Shown here: in pieces, positions 22,304 to 29,319 of the stretch | Numbering within the stretch: position 1 is the first letter of the stretch | Layout: the number at the start of each line of letters is the position of its first letter | IMG/VR virus record: IMGVR_UViG_3300025869_001257 | Location: 1-35,869 of that record | Source: a virus | Length of the DNA: 35,869 bases | Reading direction: 5' to 3' (one strand) | Position numbers and translations under genes: made by a program | The notes under the pieces: generated by a model | Told to the model about the DNA's origin: nothing | The model's database searches: none | The model's input: only the letters and a program-made list of their open reading frames with translations

Positions 22304-22425
22304 TAAAATGCGGTGTTGAGACCAAGCATCACATCACCCACACCAGAGCGACCTGCAAAATTTATTGTTTGATCAAACAAGTACCAATTAGCACCGTTTG
22401 GATCACGCAGTTTTAATCTGTTCAT
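22270..22425 (-). CDS. N-terminal frame of the frameshifted GT9-like protein (51 codons to its own stop)
   Basis: From ATG at 22425 the frame reads 'MNRLKLRDPNGANWYLFDQT' then 'INFAGRSGVGDVMLGLNTAF' and 'YCSYVLKKKLL', ending at TAA (22272-22270), two codons past the A9 run. The first 49 residues supply the missing G.GD N-terminus of the 21563 gene, and similar fused proteins opening 'MNRxKLRDPxGxNWYxFDQTINFxGxSGVGDVM' exist in marine T4-like phages as far as I recall. If no shift occurs the product is a 51-residue fragment of unlikely function. It overlaps the 22403 gene by 23 bases. Confidence 0.75.
   Translation of the reverse strand: MNRLKLRDPNGANWYLFDQTINFAGRSGVGDVMLGLNTAFYCSYVLKKKLL
22279..22291 (-). 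other. Putative -1 frameshift / slippage site (T_TTA_AAA_AAA_AAG)
   Basis: Read in the upstream frame on the minus strand the codons are GTT TTA AAA AAA AAG TTA CTC TAA. Two canonical -1 heptamers are in phase: T_TTA_AAA (22291-22285) and A_AAA_AAG (22285-22279), the latter being the E. coli dnaX heptamer. A -1 shift at either moves ribosomes into the 21563 frame. I see no clear Shine-Dalgarno-like stimulator upstream or strong stem downstream. Nine A residues are also long enough for polymerase slippage. Confidence 0.6.
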
Positions 22426-22540
22426 AGTCCTCAACTGATGTTGGTTTTTTATTCACAGGTTTAGACCGCTTAGTCTCACTTCTATATTTATCTTTAGTTC
22501 GCTTCTTGTTTCGCGGATCAAATTTACCATACTTTGCCAT
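22403..22540 (-). CDS. Small basic protein (45 aa), YGKFDPRNKK type
   Basis: The frame from ATG at 22540 reads 'MAKYGKFDPRNKKRTKDKYR' and then a Lys/Arg/Ser/Thr-rich tail ending 'SVEDYEQIKTA'. Short 'YGKFDPRNKKR' proteins are familiar from marine T4-like phages, without known function. AAGAAG lies about 5-10 bases upstream. It sits directly after lysozyme and overlaps the frameshifted gene by 23 bases. Confidence 0.72.
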   Translation of the reverse strand: MAKYGKFDPRNKKRTKDKYRSETKRSKPVNKKPTSVEDYEQIKTA

Positions 22541-22551
22541 GTCACTTCTTC

Positions 22552-22998
22552 TTAAACGTTCTCTAATCTAACCATCAGACGTTCAGCCCGATTTGTTACT
22601 TGCTTGTGCCAACGTGAATCACGCCCTTCAACTGCCGCTTTTGCCCAGTCGCCTGCCTCAATTGCTTTGTTCATGTTCTTGAATTTAGACAATCGTGTTC
22701 GACCCATGTTGAACATCATGTTGACCAATATCTGTTGGACCTCTTCGGGAAATGCGTCAAAGTCCCCTTCGCCGTATAAAGCGTGACACTCACTGATTGA
22801 GGTATCAAGGTCTTTTTCAAAACATTCCCATACTCTTTCTTCGGAGACGACAGTCCCAAACGAGTCACCCCATTCGGGATCTTCATTTGTAACGAGGTGC
22901 CCGACACCAAAAGTGTGGTATCCGAGGTGGTCGGCATAAACTTCATACTTGACTCCTTCATCTATTTTTAAGGTTTCAAATACTTCTTCTCTGTTCAT
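22552..22998 (-). CDS. T4-type lysozyme (GH24 muramidase)
   Basis: A soluble 148-residue muramidase that cuts MurNAc-GlcNAc bonds in peptidoglycan. The triad is complete with T4 spacing: Glu14 in 'KIDEG', Asp23 in 'YADHLG', Thr29 in 'YHTFGVGHLVT' (E-8-D-5-T). The C-terminal 'VNMMFNMGRTRLSKF' and 'DSRWHKQVTNRAERL' also match T4 e. No signal peptide is visible, so a holin would be needed for release. It could be the lysis enzyme, used with the spanin pair at 31901-32717, or a tail lysozyme. Confidence 0.95.
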   Translation of the reverse strand: MNREEVFETLKIDEGVKYEVYADHLGYHTFGVGHLVTNEDPEWGDSFGTVVSEERVWECFEKDLDTSISECHALYGEGDFDAFPEEVQQILVNMMFNMGRTRLSKFKNMNKAIEAGDWAKAAVEGRDSRWHKQVTNRAERLMVRLENV

Positions 22999-23189
22999 TG
23001 TAACTTCTCCAGGGTAGCGAGCAGTTCGTCATACTTGGCGATATGCTCTAGTTCTTTCTCTAACGTTTCCATAAAATCACCATGCTCGGCAACACCGACG
23101 GGATTCGCTGTAAACGTATGCCAGTTCATAACATGATAGGCTCTTTTGCCTTCAAGATAAACTCTCATCGCTTCGTTAATACTTGTCAT
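22995..23189 (-). CDS. Small hypothetical protein (64 aa)
   Basis: 'MTSINEAMRVYLEGKRAYHV...FTANPVGVAEHGDFMETLEKELEHIAKYDELLATLEKLQ'. The second half is a long charged helix, perhaps coiled-coil. It overlaps lysozyme and the FkbM-like gene by 4 bases each (ATGA pattern). The central 'NPVGVAEHGDFMETLE' recalls short phage proteins without known role. Confidence 0.62.
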   Translation of the reverse strand: MTSINEAMRVYLEGKRAYHVMNWHTFTANPVGVAEHGDFMETLEKELEHIAKYDELLATLEKLQ

Positions 23190-23827
23190 CTAACTAATTT
23201 CCTTGTGTGTGGAACAAAATGTGTTCTATACTCTGACGCCCATGAGTACCATGTCTTATGATCAAATGGAACAAAAGTATCTTCTCTTACGTACCAGTCT
23301 TCATGGATATAACGAGGTCCATCTAACACGGGTACATCTTCAAATAAAGTTTTATAACCTCTTCTATGTAGCATATCACGTGCCTGAGACTTAAAGGCAC
23401 TGTGACCCGAGTCTCTATAGAGGTCATGCTCATAGGTAATAAATTTGGTTGATAAGTTCGCTTTCATTGTGTTATAAAAGACCTTGAACGTATTCACCGC
23501 AGGATCTATATCGTACTGAATGAAGTCAAACTCTTTGTCGGTCAGTCCATCATAATCATACGTGATGGCGTCAGCAATAACTATTGTAGGTTTTCGTCCT
23601 GCATCAGCCCATATCTTTTTCATTCTCTGGCTCAGTTCAAGACTGATACCATTCCAACCATTGAGTTCTAGCAGTGCGGTGTTATTGGCTTTGATAGGCT
23701 TGTGCGCGCCTATCTCTAAGTAACGACCATTCTTATTACACAATAGAAGTGCCATTGTGTCAGCAAGATTGTAAGAGGAGGAAACGTAGTCCTTTAGAAG
23801 ACCCAGATTGAGTTCATTATAAGCCAT
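23186..23827 (-). CDS. FkbM-like SAM-dependent methyltransferase
   Basis: 213 residues: 'NGRYLEIGAHKPIKANNTALLELNGWNGISLELSQRM' carries the FkbM motif I (EIGA) and the acidic SAM-ribose residue (LELS), followed by 'ADAITYDY' and 'DFIQYDIDPAVNT' (motif IV). FkbM family members methylate sugars or polyketides. Here it lies between lysozyme-side genes and a glycan-related gene, so sugar O-methylation is likely but inferred. Confidence 0.85.
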   Translation of the reverse strand: MAYNELNLGLLKDYVSSSYNLADTMALLLCNKNGRYLEIGAHKPIKANNTALLELNGWNGISLELSQRMKKIWADAGRKPTIVIADAITYDYDGLTDKEFDFIQYDIDPAVNTFKVFYNTMKANLSTKFITYEHDLYRDSGHSAFKSQARDMLHRRGYKTLFEDVPVLDGPRYIHEDWYVREDTFVPFDHKTWYSWASEYRTHFVPHTRKLVR

Positions 23828-24620
23828 TAACTATATTCCACGCAGTACCATTTTTTATTTCAGACATCGTAAATTGATGTGTTAGTAATGTATATATCCA
23901 TTCTTGCCGGTCGTCTGGATAGTAAGGAGTTTCTATTTTACTAAAGTCCGTAAGCGACATAGGACGTCCTACTGCTATGTCATCACAAAAACTAGGTACA
24001 CCTGTAAGAATAGCATCAATACATACCGCCGTCGTGCATGACACCATGGCATATGCATTCTTTAAATCGTCACTCAAAGATTTCTCTGAATATTTGTCAC
24101 GAATGAGTATAGGTCTGTCGCTATATTTTTGAAGAGTTTGTAACGTGGTATTGAGCCAATTTTTCTTATTAAACTGGTGTTCCATATTAGGTGTCGGTGG
24201 ACATACAAGAATATATTTACCGTCTCGTTGCCAAGGCTTTATCTCGTACTTGCCCTTATACTTGGCAATGCGAGCGTCTGCGCTCTTGTCCATTTTTTGA
24301 ATTTCCCTGACATGATACCAGTTCTTCGTGAGTCTATAGATGGGTTCGCCTAGGAATGTTTTGCCGTGTTTGTTGCCTGCAATGTAAGCATGATCAAAAT
24401 AGTACCAGGTCTTTGCTTGCTTGATAAGATCGGCAGTGCCACGCAGAATGCCAAAGACCGCAATAGGATCTTCGTAATTGTATCCTGCTTCCCACTCAGT
24501 TCGTTCCCACATATCAACAACAGGTCCAGTGCGCTTGTACATGGTACCTTTTGCGCTTTTTACCAAGCCTCGGACGATGTGATCAGTGCCTGGCTTTGTT
24601 TCAAATCCTTGGAGACTCAT
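23817..24620 (-). CDS. Putative GT-B/KpsS-like glycan protein
   Basis: 267 residues: 'DPIAVFGILRGTADLIKQAKTWYYFDHAY' and 'GKYILVCPPTPNMEHQFNKKNWLNTTLQTLQKYSDRPILIRDK' followed by 'DDLKNAYAMVSCTTAVCIDAILTGVPSFCDDIAVGRPM'. The last element ('TA..DA...G.P....') is the usual donor-site pattern of GT-B enzymes and capsule export proteins such as KpsS/KpsC. A precise activity cannot be given. It overlaps the FkbM-like gene by 11 bases. Confidence 0.62.
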   Translation of the reverse strand: MSLQGFETKPGTDHIVRGLVKSAKGTMYKRTGPVVDMWERTEWEAGYNYEDPIAVFGILRGTADLIKQAKTWYYFDHAYIAGNKHGKTFLGEPIYRLTKNWYHVREIQKMDKSADARIAKYKGKYEIKPWQRDGKYILVCPPTPNMEHQFNKKNWLNTTLQTLQKYSDRPILIRDKYSEKSLSDDLKNAYAMVSCTTAVCIDAILTGVPSFCDDIAVGRPMSLTDFSKIETPYYPDDRQEWIYTLLTHQFTMSEIKNGTAWNIVNGL

Positions 24621-24636
24621 AATAACTTCGCATTAT

Positions 24637-24798
24637 TTATTTCTCAGTTTTAAATAATGTCCATGCGCCATATGCTAATCCGCCCCATGCTAACATCTTA
24701 GCAAGACCACCAAATAAAATAACCATACCACATACAGCACAGATAACAATGCCGTCCATAGTTGTACGTTCGCCTAAAAGTTTTTTTGCGTATTTCAT
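24637..24798 (-). CDS. Small membrane protein (53 aa)
   Basis: The frame from ATG at 24798 begins 'MKYAKKLLGERTTMDGIVIC' and contains one long hydrophobic stretch (about 16-32, GIVICAVCGMVILFGGL) and a second Trp/Gly-rich one (AWGGLAYGAWTLF), ending 'KTEK'. A good ribosome-binding site, AAGGA, lies about 7 bases upstream. A holin role would be conceivable from size and topology, but nothing proves it. Confidence 0.68.
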   Translation of the reverse strand: MKYAKKLLGERTTMDGIVICAVCGMVILFGGLAKMLAWGGLAYGAWTLFKTEK

Positions 24799-24800
24799 TT

Positions 24801-25172
24801 TTATTCCTTATTTCCGTGTTTTAACTCGTCAAGCCAGAGTGCTTCTTTTGCTCGTTCTTCAGCATACCAAGTATCGTCATAGTCATATTTGTATTGCCTC
24901 AATTTAGCGTTCATTTTTTTCGCCATAAGAAACGCTCTTTCCAAATAATGTTCTAACTCGGCCTTTCCCTGTTCAGTCATGCTTATCAGATCATCGTCAT
25001 GAATTATCTGCCAAATTTTTCTTTGCATATCACAAACCGTCAAATTGCCCTGAGGAGGAATTCGATACTCGGGATCTTTAGGGTTGTGGTCAAGGTTTTT
25101 TAATCTGCGCTTATAATGTGCTTCATCTTCTTGCCACCTCCGGAGAATCTCACTAGGAGTTGGCGCAGACAT
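24801..25172 (-). CDS. Hypothetical helical protein (123 aa)
   Basis: I place the start at the ATG at 25172, which shares a base with the stop of the DUF1353 gene (TAATG); a longer start at 25208 is possible. The protein opens 'MSAPTPSEILRRWQEDEAHY', is charged and helical, and ends with 'WYAEERAKEALWLDELKHGNKE'. No recognised domain. Confidence 0.6.
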   Translation of the reverse strand: MSAPTPSEILRRWQEDEAHYKRRLKNLDHNPKDPEYRIPPQGNLTVCDMQRKIWQIIHDDDLISMTEQGKAELEHYLERAFLMAKKMNAKLRQYKYDYDDTWYAEERAKEALWLDELKHGNKE

Positions 25173-25753
25173 TAGATGTGAGTACCATTCTTCTTGTGAC
25201 CATTCCATGCTACGAAACCAGCAAGACGGAGCGACCAGTATGCGAGATAGTTCAACACTTTGAACCCGTTGACTTCAATGCAGATATCACGGAAATATAC
25301 ATCTGCTTGTTGTTGAGTGATAGGACCAATGTCGCTATACTTCTTGGTTGCTTTGCGCAGTGTAGCATACTTGTATGCATAGTCATGGACTAGTCCGCCC
25401 ATGAGCAATACACCGACGGGTGATAGAAAGGTGGCAAGAAACTTAGGTACGGATGCACCATCGAATTGGAATCCTGCGGGTACAACATACTGTTGTCCTT
25501 CAAGATAGAAGTACCAGTCTTCTACGATTTCCCACTGACGTACACCCATCAACCACAGCCAGACTCCTTTCCAGAAACCTTTATTTGCAGTCTCAATAGG
25601 TAAAGGCGACATCTTGGGCATTTCATCGTATTTAAATCCAACACGTTCTTCACCCTGTCCGTCTAACTTTGTACATACCCAGCCAGCCAGAACAATACAA
25701 CCTACGATTACCCATTGCCAAAATGTTATCGCTAAATCTAAAATTAAATCCAT
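25172..25753 (-). CDS. DUF1353 phage protein with N-terminal membrane helix
   Basis: 193 residues. A hydrophobic helix (about 7-28, AITFWQWVIVGCIVLAGWVC) precedes the DUF1353 signature: 'YVVPAGFQFDGASVPKFLATFLSP' and 'LVHDYAYKYATLRK', then a Tyr/Trp-rich end. DUF1353 proteins are widespread in tailed phages; some are suggested to act in tail or lysis functions, but the role is not established. The membrane anchor suggests an inner-membrane location. Confidence 0.8.
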   Translation of the reverse strand: MDLILDLAITFWQWVIVGCIVLAGWVCTKLDGQGEERVGFKYDEMPKMSPLPIETANKGFWKGVWLWLMGVRQWEIVEDWYFYLEGQQYVVPAGFQFDGASVPKFLATFLSPVGVLLMGGLVHDYAYKYATLRKATKKYSDIGPITQQQADVYFRDICIEVNGFKVLNYLAYWSLRLAGFVAWNGHKKNGTHI

Positions 25754-25763
25754 ACAGTTCTCC

Positions 25764-26456
25764 TTATTTGATGTTTAACCATTCTTTGGTCATGATATAG
25801 TCACGCACAAAATCTGATCGGACAATATCTTCCCATCCAAACTGCACACATGTAAATGCTTTCATATTCTCTAGGATATTTATAAATTGATTGACCCCAG
25901 ATTTATCTTTTTCTTGCTTAAAATCGGACTGATAATAATCACCACAGAACATAATCTTGGTTGCTTGACCCACGCGAGTGATCACAGAGTCTAACTCGTG
26001 AAAGTTTAAGTTCTGCATCTCATCAACAAGAATAATACTGCTATCATATGTCACACCACGAATGTAGGATGTGGACTCAAAAGTAACATAATTGTTATGC
26101 ACTAACTTGTCATATGCTTTAGGATCATTAAACAATTCAGTCGCCGCGGCGCGATATGGTCCAGTGTATGCGTTGAGTTTCTCTTCTACAGAACCAGGCA
26201 GATAACCTATCTCTCGTGTAGGCACGACACTGCGGATAATGTGAAGAGTCTCATACGGTGTACTTTTGTCCATCACTTCTTCAAGTGCAAGATACATGGC
26301 AAGAAATGTCTTACCTGTTCCTGCTGTACCAGTGAGTGCTAGATGATCACCGTCACGCCACGCTTTCCAAGCATCTTCTTGGTGAGGTGTAATAGGAGAG
26401 ATTGTGTCCATCTGATCTAGACGGATACGCATATCGGGAGTTTGATTATTTCTCAT
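25764..26456 (-). CDS. phoH: PhoH-like P-loop ATPase
   Basis: A 230-residue PhoH domain. Walker A is 'GTAGTGKTFLA' (43-53) and Walker B 'IILVDEMQNLN'; 'RSVVPTREIGYLPG' and 'GDYYQSD' are also family hallmarks. PhoH is common in marine phages and was used as a virus marker gene; its cellular role (RNA-related, phosphate-linked in E. coli) is unsettled. It overlaps the upstream gene by 4 bases (ATGA). No Pho box is recognisable. Confidence 0.95.
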   Translation of the reverse strand: MRNNQTPDMRIRLDQMDTISPITPHQEDAWKAWRDGDHLALTGTAGTGKTFLAMYLALEEVMDKSTPYETLHIIRSVVPTREIGYLPGSVEEKLNAYTGPYRAAATELFNDPKAYDKLVHNNYVTFESTSYIRGVTYDSSIILVDEMQNLNFHELDSVITRVGQATKIMFCGDYYQSDFKQEKDKSGVNQFINILENMKAFTCVQFGWEDIVRSDFVRDYIMTKEWLNIK

Positions 26457-26731
26457 GTGTTGACTGAGTTATCTAAGAATCCGTAATTACGCTTTTTCTC
26501 TTTTGAAAGCCCTGTATTTCCACCCGCTTCTTTCTTGATCTTCTTCATCAAATCTTTCCAGTCACCGCTGGTCTTATTGATGATGTTACCGGTGTGTGTA
26601 ACATCTGCCGGCATCCGCGAGTGAAACTGTTCCCATTCACCACTAGCGACCATTGCTTCTTTCTCTGCAATAGTACACAGATGCGATATCTCTTTACCCG
26701 TCTTTGTGTTTCTTAAATCATAGGTTGGCAT
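26453..26731 (-). CDS. FmdB-like N-terminus with degenerate zinc ribbon
   Basis: 92 residues starting 'MPTYDLRNTKTGKEISHLC', the opening of FmdB-type putative regulatory proteins, but only one of the usual four cysteines (Cys19) remains, so it cannot bind zinc in the usual way. The rest is charged (GDWKDLMKKIKKEAGG) with a C-terminal 'NYGFLDNSVNT'. It shares a base with the upstream stop (TAATG). Widely seen in T4-like phages beside phoH-like genes, as I recall; unknown function. Confidence 0.68.
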   Translation of the reverse strand: MPTYDLRNTKTGKEISHLCTIAEKEAMVASGEWEQFHSRMPADVTHTGNIINKTSGDWKDLMKKIKKEAGGNTGLSKEKKRNYGFLDNSVNT

Positions 26732-27315
26732 TATGCGATCTCAAATTTGAATTGCCCTTTATCTAGCATAGTAAATTTATGCTGTGAATTTAATGCAGTA
26801 AACTTATCCACTGCTTGTACAACACCTTCTTTCCCTTTCCACTGGAGTGATTTGTAATCATCACCCAACATCACTCCACCGGATTTAATCTTTTTGGCAG
26901 CCTCTACTAGATCAAAGTAACAACCCTCAAACGTGTGGTCACCATCTACGTAGATCCAATCAAACGTCTTATCTTCTATTTGAGCAAACCACTCTTCACT
27001 AGACATCCGATGCATTGTGACTTCGTTATGATTCTTAAACATGCTCAAAATGCCTTCGTGCACACCATCATAGTATTTAACAAAATCTTTCTCTGTGTTC
27101 CCATCAATCATGGGTGCATATCTTTTGATCATATTTGCTTTTGCAACAGGGTCAGAGGGTAGTGCATATGGATCAACCAGATGCAATTCTTTGAGTTTCT
27201 TTTTAACGAGGTGTTGCGATGTAGAACCTTTCCAGACGCCAATCTCTGCGCCGATAGTTCCACTTTTGATATACCTTAGTATCTCACTGGATCCATTATT
27301 TTCACCGTACATCAT
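26731..27315 (-). CDS. Class I SAM-dependent methyltransferase (Methyltransf_24-like)
   Basis: 194 residues with motif I 'IGAEIGVWKGSTSQHL', the acidic 'LHLVDPYALP', 'MHRMSSEEWFAQIEDKTFDWIYVDGDHTFEGCYFDL' (DGDH, metal-binding in related O-methyltransferases) and 'GGVMLGDDYK'. This type often belongs to sugar-modifying loci. AGGAG is upstream of ATG 27315. A similar but distinct methyltransferase is at 31308. Confidence 0.87.
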   Translation of the reverse strand: MMYGENNGSSEILRYIKSGTIGAEIGVWKGSTSQHLVKKKLKELHLVDPYALPSDPVAKANMIKRYAPMIDGNTEKDFVKYYDGVHEGILSMFKNHNEVTMHRMSSEEWFAQIEDKTFDWIYVDGDHTFEGCYFDLVEAAKKIKSGGVMLGDDYKSLQWKGKEGVVQAVDKFTALNSQHKFTMLDKGQFKFEIA

Positions 27316-27335
27316 GATTATTTTCTCCTAATAGA

Positions 27336-27353
27336 GTGCCTCTCATGAGGCAC
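27336..27353 (-). terminator. Intergenic stem-loop, possible terminator or RNA-processing signal
   Basis: A 7-bp stem GTGCCTC / GAGGCAC (27336-27342 and 27347-27353) with a TCAT loop lies between the stop at 27369 and the methyltransferase start at 27315. There is no T tract on either side, so intrinsic termination would be weak. Confidence 0.4.
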
Positions 27354-27368
27354 CCGTTTAGATCTGGA

Positions 27369-27527
27369 TCACCCCCTGTTGACTTGCTGTATTGCCGCAT
27401 CTAAAAATGCTTGTTTCTTAAGCATTCGATGAGCGGCATCTCCTTTACCTTTTTTATTTAACTTGTGAATATAATGTCCAAGTTCCCTAGAGTCTTTTTT
27501 TAGTCGTTCAATCTGGTTTACCACCAT
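27369..27527 (-). CDS. Small basic helical protein (52 aa)
   Basis: From ATG at 27527: 'MVVNQIERLKKDSRELGHYI', then Lys-rich 'HKLNKKGKGDAAHRMLKKQA' and 'FLDAAIQQVNRG', TGA at 27371-27369. AGGAG lies about 8 bases before the ATG. The sequence is basic and predicted helical, perhaps a nucleic-acid or partner-binding peptide. No family recognised. Confidence 0.7.
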   Translation of the reverse strand: MVVNQIERLKKDSRELGHYIHKLNKKGKGDAAHRMLKKQAFLDAAIQQVNRG

Positions 27528-27569
27528 AGGCAAGTCTCCTTGTTATCGATTTGGGTATTCACATAATCA

Positions 27570-28013
27570 TCATGGGATTAAATCGGGTAAAGCCTCCTGT
27601 ACTAGTTTTTTAGTTAATCCATCAAATTCTGGTTTGGTTTTATTGACCATTGACACCAATATTTGGGCGTCTTTGGGGTGAACTGTTTCAAGAATGTCAA
27701 TGAACATCCTTTCTCGTTTGATTGCGGGTAACTCTTCGCATGCCCTCAAGCCTTTTATAAAATACTTGAACCGCAAATGGAGTTTCATGAGTGATGCCTG
27801 AGGAGGAGCATCGTCTGATCCGGGAGTGTAGGGAGGTGTTCCCAGTGGTAGATTCCATTGGATTCTATCATCAAATGTGCCTTGCAATACATCTCTTACA
27901 TGCATTTCATTTTCATATTTTTTCAAGGTCTCTAGTTTTTTCTTACGAGTCTTTGCTGTTTCAATCTCAGTAAAGACTTCCCACACATCACGTTTTCTAA
28001 CTGTTTCTACCAC
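27570..28013 (-). CDS. Conserved T4-like phage protein, DUF6433-like
   Basis: 147 residues from a GTG start with AAGGAG 8 bases upstream. The order 'VLQGTFDDRIQWNLPLGTPPYTP', 'KYFIKG', 'LPAIKRERMFIDILETVHPKDAQILVSMVNKTKP' and 'LTKKLVQEALPDLIP' is typical of a family in T4-like phages that I recall as DUF6433. The function is unknown. A perfect sigma70 promoter lies 33 bases upstream, so it should be expressed early. Confidence 0.8.
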   Translation of the reverse strand: MVETVRKRDVWEVFTEIETAKTRKKKLETLKKYENEMHVRDVLQGTFDDRIQWNLPLGTPPYTPGSDDAPPQASLMKLHLRFKYFIKGLRACEELPAIKRERMFIDILETVHPKDAQILVSMVNKTKPEFDGLTKKLVQEALPDLIP

Positions 28014-28045
28014 TTCACTATCTCCTTAAAGATACTTATAAGTAC

Positions 28046-28074
28046 ATTATACACAAGACTTGACAACTTGTCAA
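28046..28074 (-). promoter_or_regulatory. Perfect sigma70 promoter TTGACA-17-TATAAT with overlapping palindrome
   Basis: On the minus strand TTGACA (28074-28069), 17-base spacer, TATAAT (28051-28046). The -35 lies in a perfect odd palindrome, CTTGACAA-C-TTGTCAAG (28059-28075), which could be an operator or chance duplication of the -35 box. It drives the DUF6433-like gene. Confidence 0.85.
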
Positions 28075-28077
28075 GAA

Positions 28078-28761
28078 CTATTTTATACCACGTCTCTTCT
28101 TTTCGTCTGCAATCCACTTCACCGCTTTAGGGTTATTTGCAGGCGCATTGGTGAATTTAGTTGCGTCACGATAAGCACGTAACGTCTCTTTCGTAAAATC
28201 CTTACCGTCACTGTTATCAACAACAAGGAAATTCTTCTTACCAAAGATTGTTTGAAACGCACCAATGTTCTTTTGAATGGTCTCCCACATACGTGCGACC
28301 TCTTCATCAGGTAATTGTCTTGCTCGTGCACGATTACGTGCGAGTGCTGTTTCTTTGTCGGTGTTTACGAAGATCATCGCGACATCGTAACCGAACTTCT
28401 TGAGTTCTTTTGCTTGACGTTTCAACTTGTCAATGTCACGCCCAGTACCGTCAATGGTGAGACCCAAGCGACCTTTGATCAAGATCTCTTGCTTCTTTGC
28501 GGTGATTGCTTTTGCTTTGCCACGAATCTCTTGCCCTTTCACAGAGAAGATCTTTTCGGGTGTCATGGGTATAAGCCCTGCTTTCTGCATGGCGAGTTCG
28601 AATGAGTCATCTGAATTGACAACACGATAACCAAGGGCGGGCAAACCAGTCTTTCCTACGATGAATGACTTACCAGAGCCAGGGCCACCAGCAAGAAAGA
28701 TTGCTTTGAAGATGGCGGGATCATTGATCCCTTCGTTGAGATATTGTTTAAAGTTTAACAT
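28078..28761 (-). CDS. P-loop kinase-like protein (AAA_33/polynucleotide-kinase fold)
   Basis: I use ATG 28761 ('MLNFKQYLNEG'), since 'M.xFKxYL' openings are usual in T4-like phages; an ATG at 28785 adds eight residues. Walker A 'LAGGPGSGKSFI' begins about residue 23, followed by 'VNSDDSFE', 'LTIDGTGRDID' and 'VNTDKETALARNRARARQLPDEEV' (lid-like arginine region). The fold fits small-molecule, RNA or zeta-toxin-like kinases. The substrate is unknown. It overlaps the GIY-YIG-like gene by 14 bases. Confidence 0.8.
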   Translation of the reverse strand: MLNFKQYLNEGINDPAIFKAIFLAGGPGSGKSFIVGKTGLPALGYRVVNSDDSFELAMQKAGLIPMTPEKIFSVKGQEIRGKAKAITAKKQEILIKGRLGLTIDGTGRDIDKLKRQAKELKKFGYDVAMIFVNTDKETALARNRARARQLPDEEVARMWETIQKNIGAFQTIFGKKNFLVVDNSDGKDFTKETLRAYRDATKFTNAPANNPKAVKWIADEKKRRGIK

Positions 28762-29167
28762 GTTTGCTGTGAATTTTACATCCAATAAATTCGTTGTAAT
28801 AATCGTCTCTCAGTAAGACATCGTTCTCAAACTGCAATTTGGCTTCGTAATAGGACATCGCCCCTTTACTGATGCACAATTTTAAAATCACTCTATTATA
28901 TATATGTTCGCCGTGTTCAATTACCATTTCTTTTAAAAGAGCACTACTACCATAGTATTTACGCCAATCGCTCTCCACGAGCGTCCTCCTCCGTCTCTTG
29001 CGCGTTTTCGTGACAGGAAGTATCTTTGATCGCCAAAAGCCTTTCTTACCAATGTATTTTTTACCTGTGTTCTTTTCTTCTATCTCATACACAAAACCCA
29101 CCAAAGAGTTTAATTCCTCTTCGGTGGGTTCATAGGGCTTACCATTGTAATACCATTCTTCGCTCAT
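28748..29167 (-). CDS. GIY-YIG-like putative nuclease
   Basis: From ATG 29167 ('MSEEWYYNGKPYEP') the protein has 139 residues; a start at 29230 would overlap the zinc-ribbon gene. 'VGFVYEIEEKNTGKKYIGKKGFWRSK' resembles the GIY-YIG pair (VYxI...KYIGK), followed by 'ESDWRKYYGSSALLKEMV' with the Arg-like and Asn/Ser positions, and 'SYYEAKLQFENDVLL' carrying the catalytic Glu. T4 encodes several GIY-YIG Seg nucleases, but this compact form may be a repair or host-DNA-degrading enzyme. It is not a plain homing endonuclease by context. Confidence 0.7.
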   Translation of the reverse strand: MSEEWYYNGKPYEPTEEELNSLVGFVYEIEEKNTGKKYIGKKGFWRSKILPVTKTRKRRRRTLVESDWRKYYGSSALLKEMVIEHGEHIYNRVILKLCISKGAMSYYEAKLQFENDVLLRDDYYNEFIGCKIHSKHVKL

Positions 29168-29178
29168 GGTATTATATA

Positions 29179-29319
29179 TCAGTCGGCTATAGTCCACTCC
29201 TCGTTGACATCTTCGCCGCACATAGAGCAATAGACAGGTAACTCGTCCTCAACATAAACTTTTAATTCCACACTCACTTCACAAGAAGGACATACGAGTG
29301 TGTAATTAAACTCGTCCAT
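29179..29319 (-). CDS. Small zinc-ribbon protein (46 aa)
   Basis: From ATG 29319, sharing one base with the nrdJ stop (TAATG): 'MDEFNYTLVCPSCEVSVELK', then 'VYVEDELPVYCSMCGEDVNE' and 'EWTIAD'. The pairs CPSC (10-13) and CSMC (31-34) form a four-cysteine zinc ribbon. It is acidic otherwise. Such proteins sit among T4-like phage genes; binding to a protein partner is plausible, but the role is unknown. Confidence 0.75.
   Translation of the reverse strand: MDEFNYTLVCPSCEVSVELKVYVEDELPVYCSMCGEDVNEEWTIAD

Noticed and set aside
24631-24641. AATAAATA near the end of the 53-aa membrane gene as a late promoter
   Set aside because: First base differs from the nearly invariant late octamer and it overlaps a stop codon; too weak.
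25877-25884. Exact TATAAATA on the minus strand inside phoH
   Set aside because: It lies within a coding gene, about 120 bases before the next start, with no other promoter support; probably chance in an AT-rich codon run.
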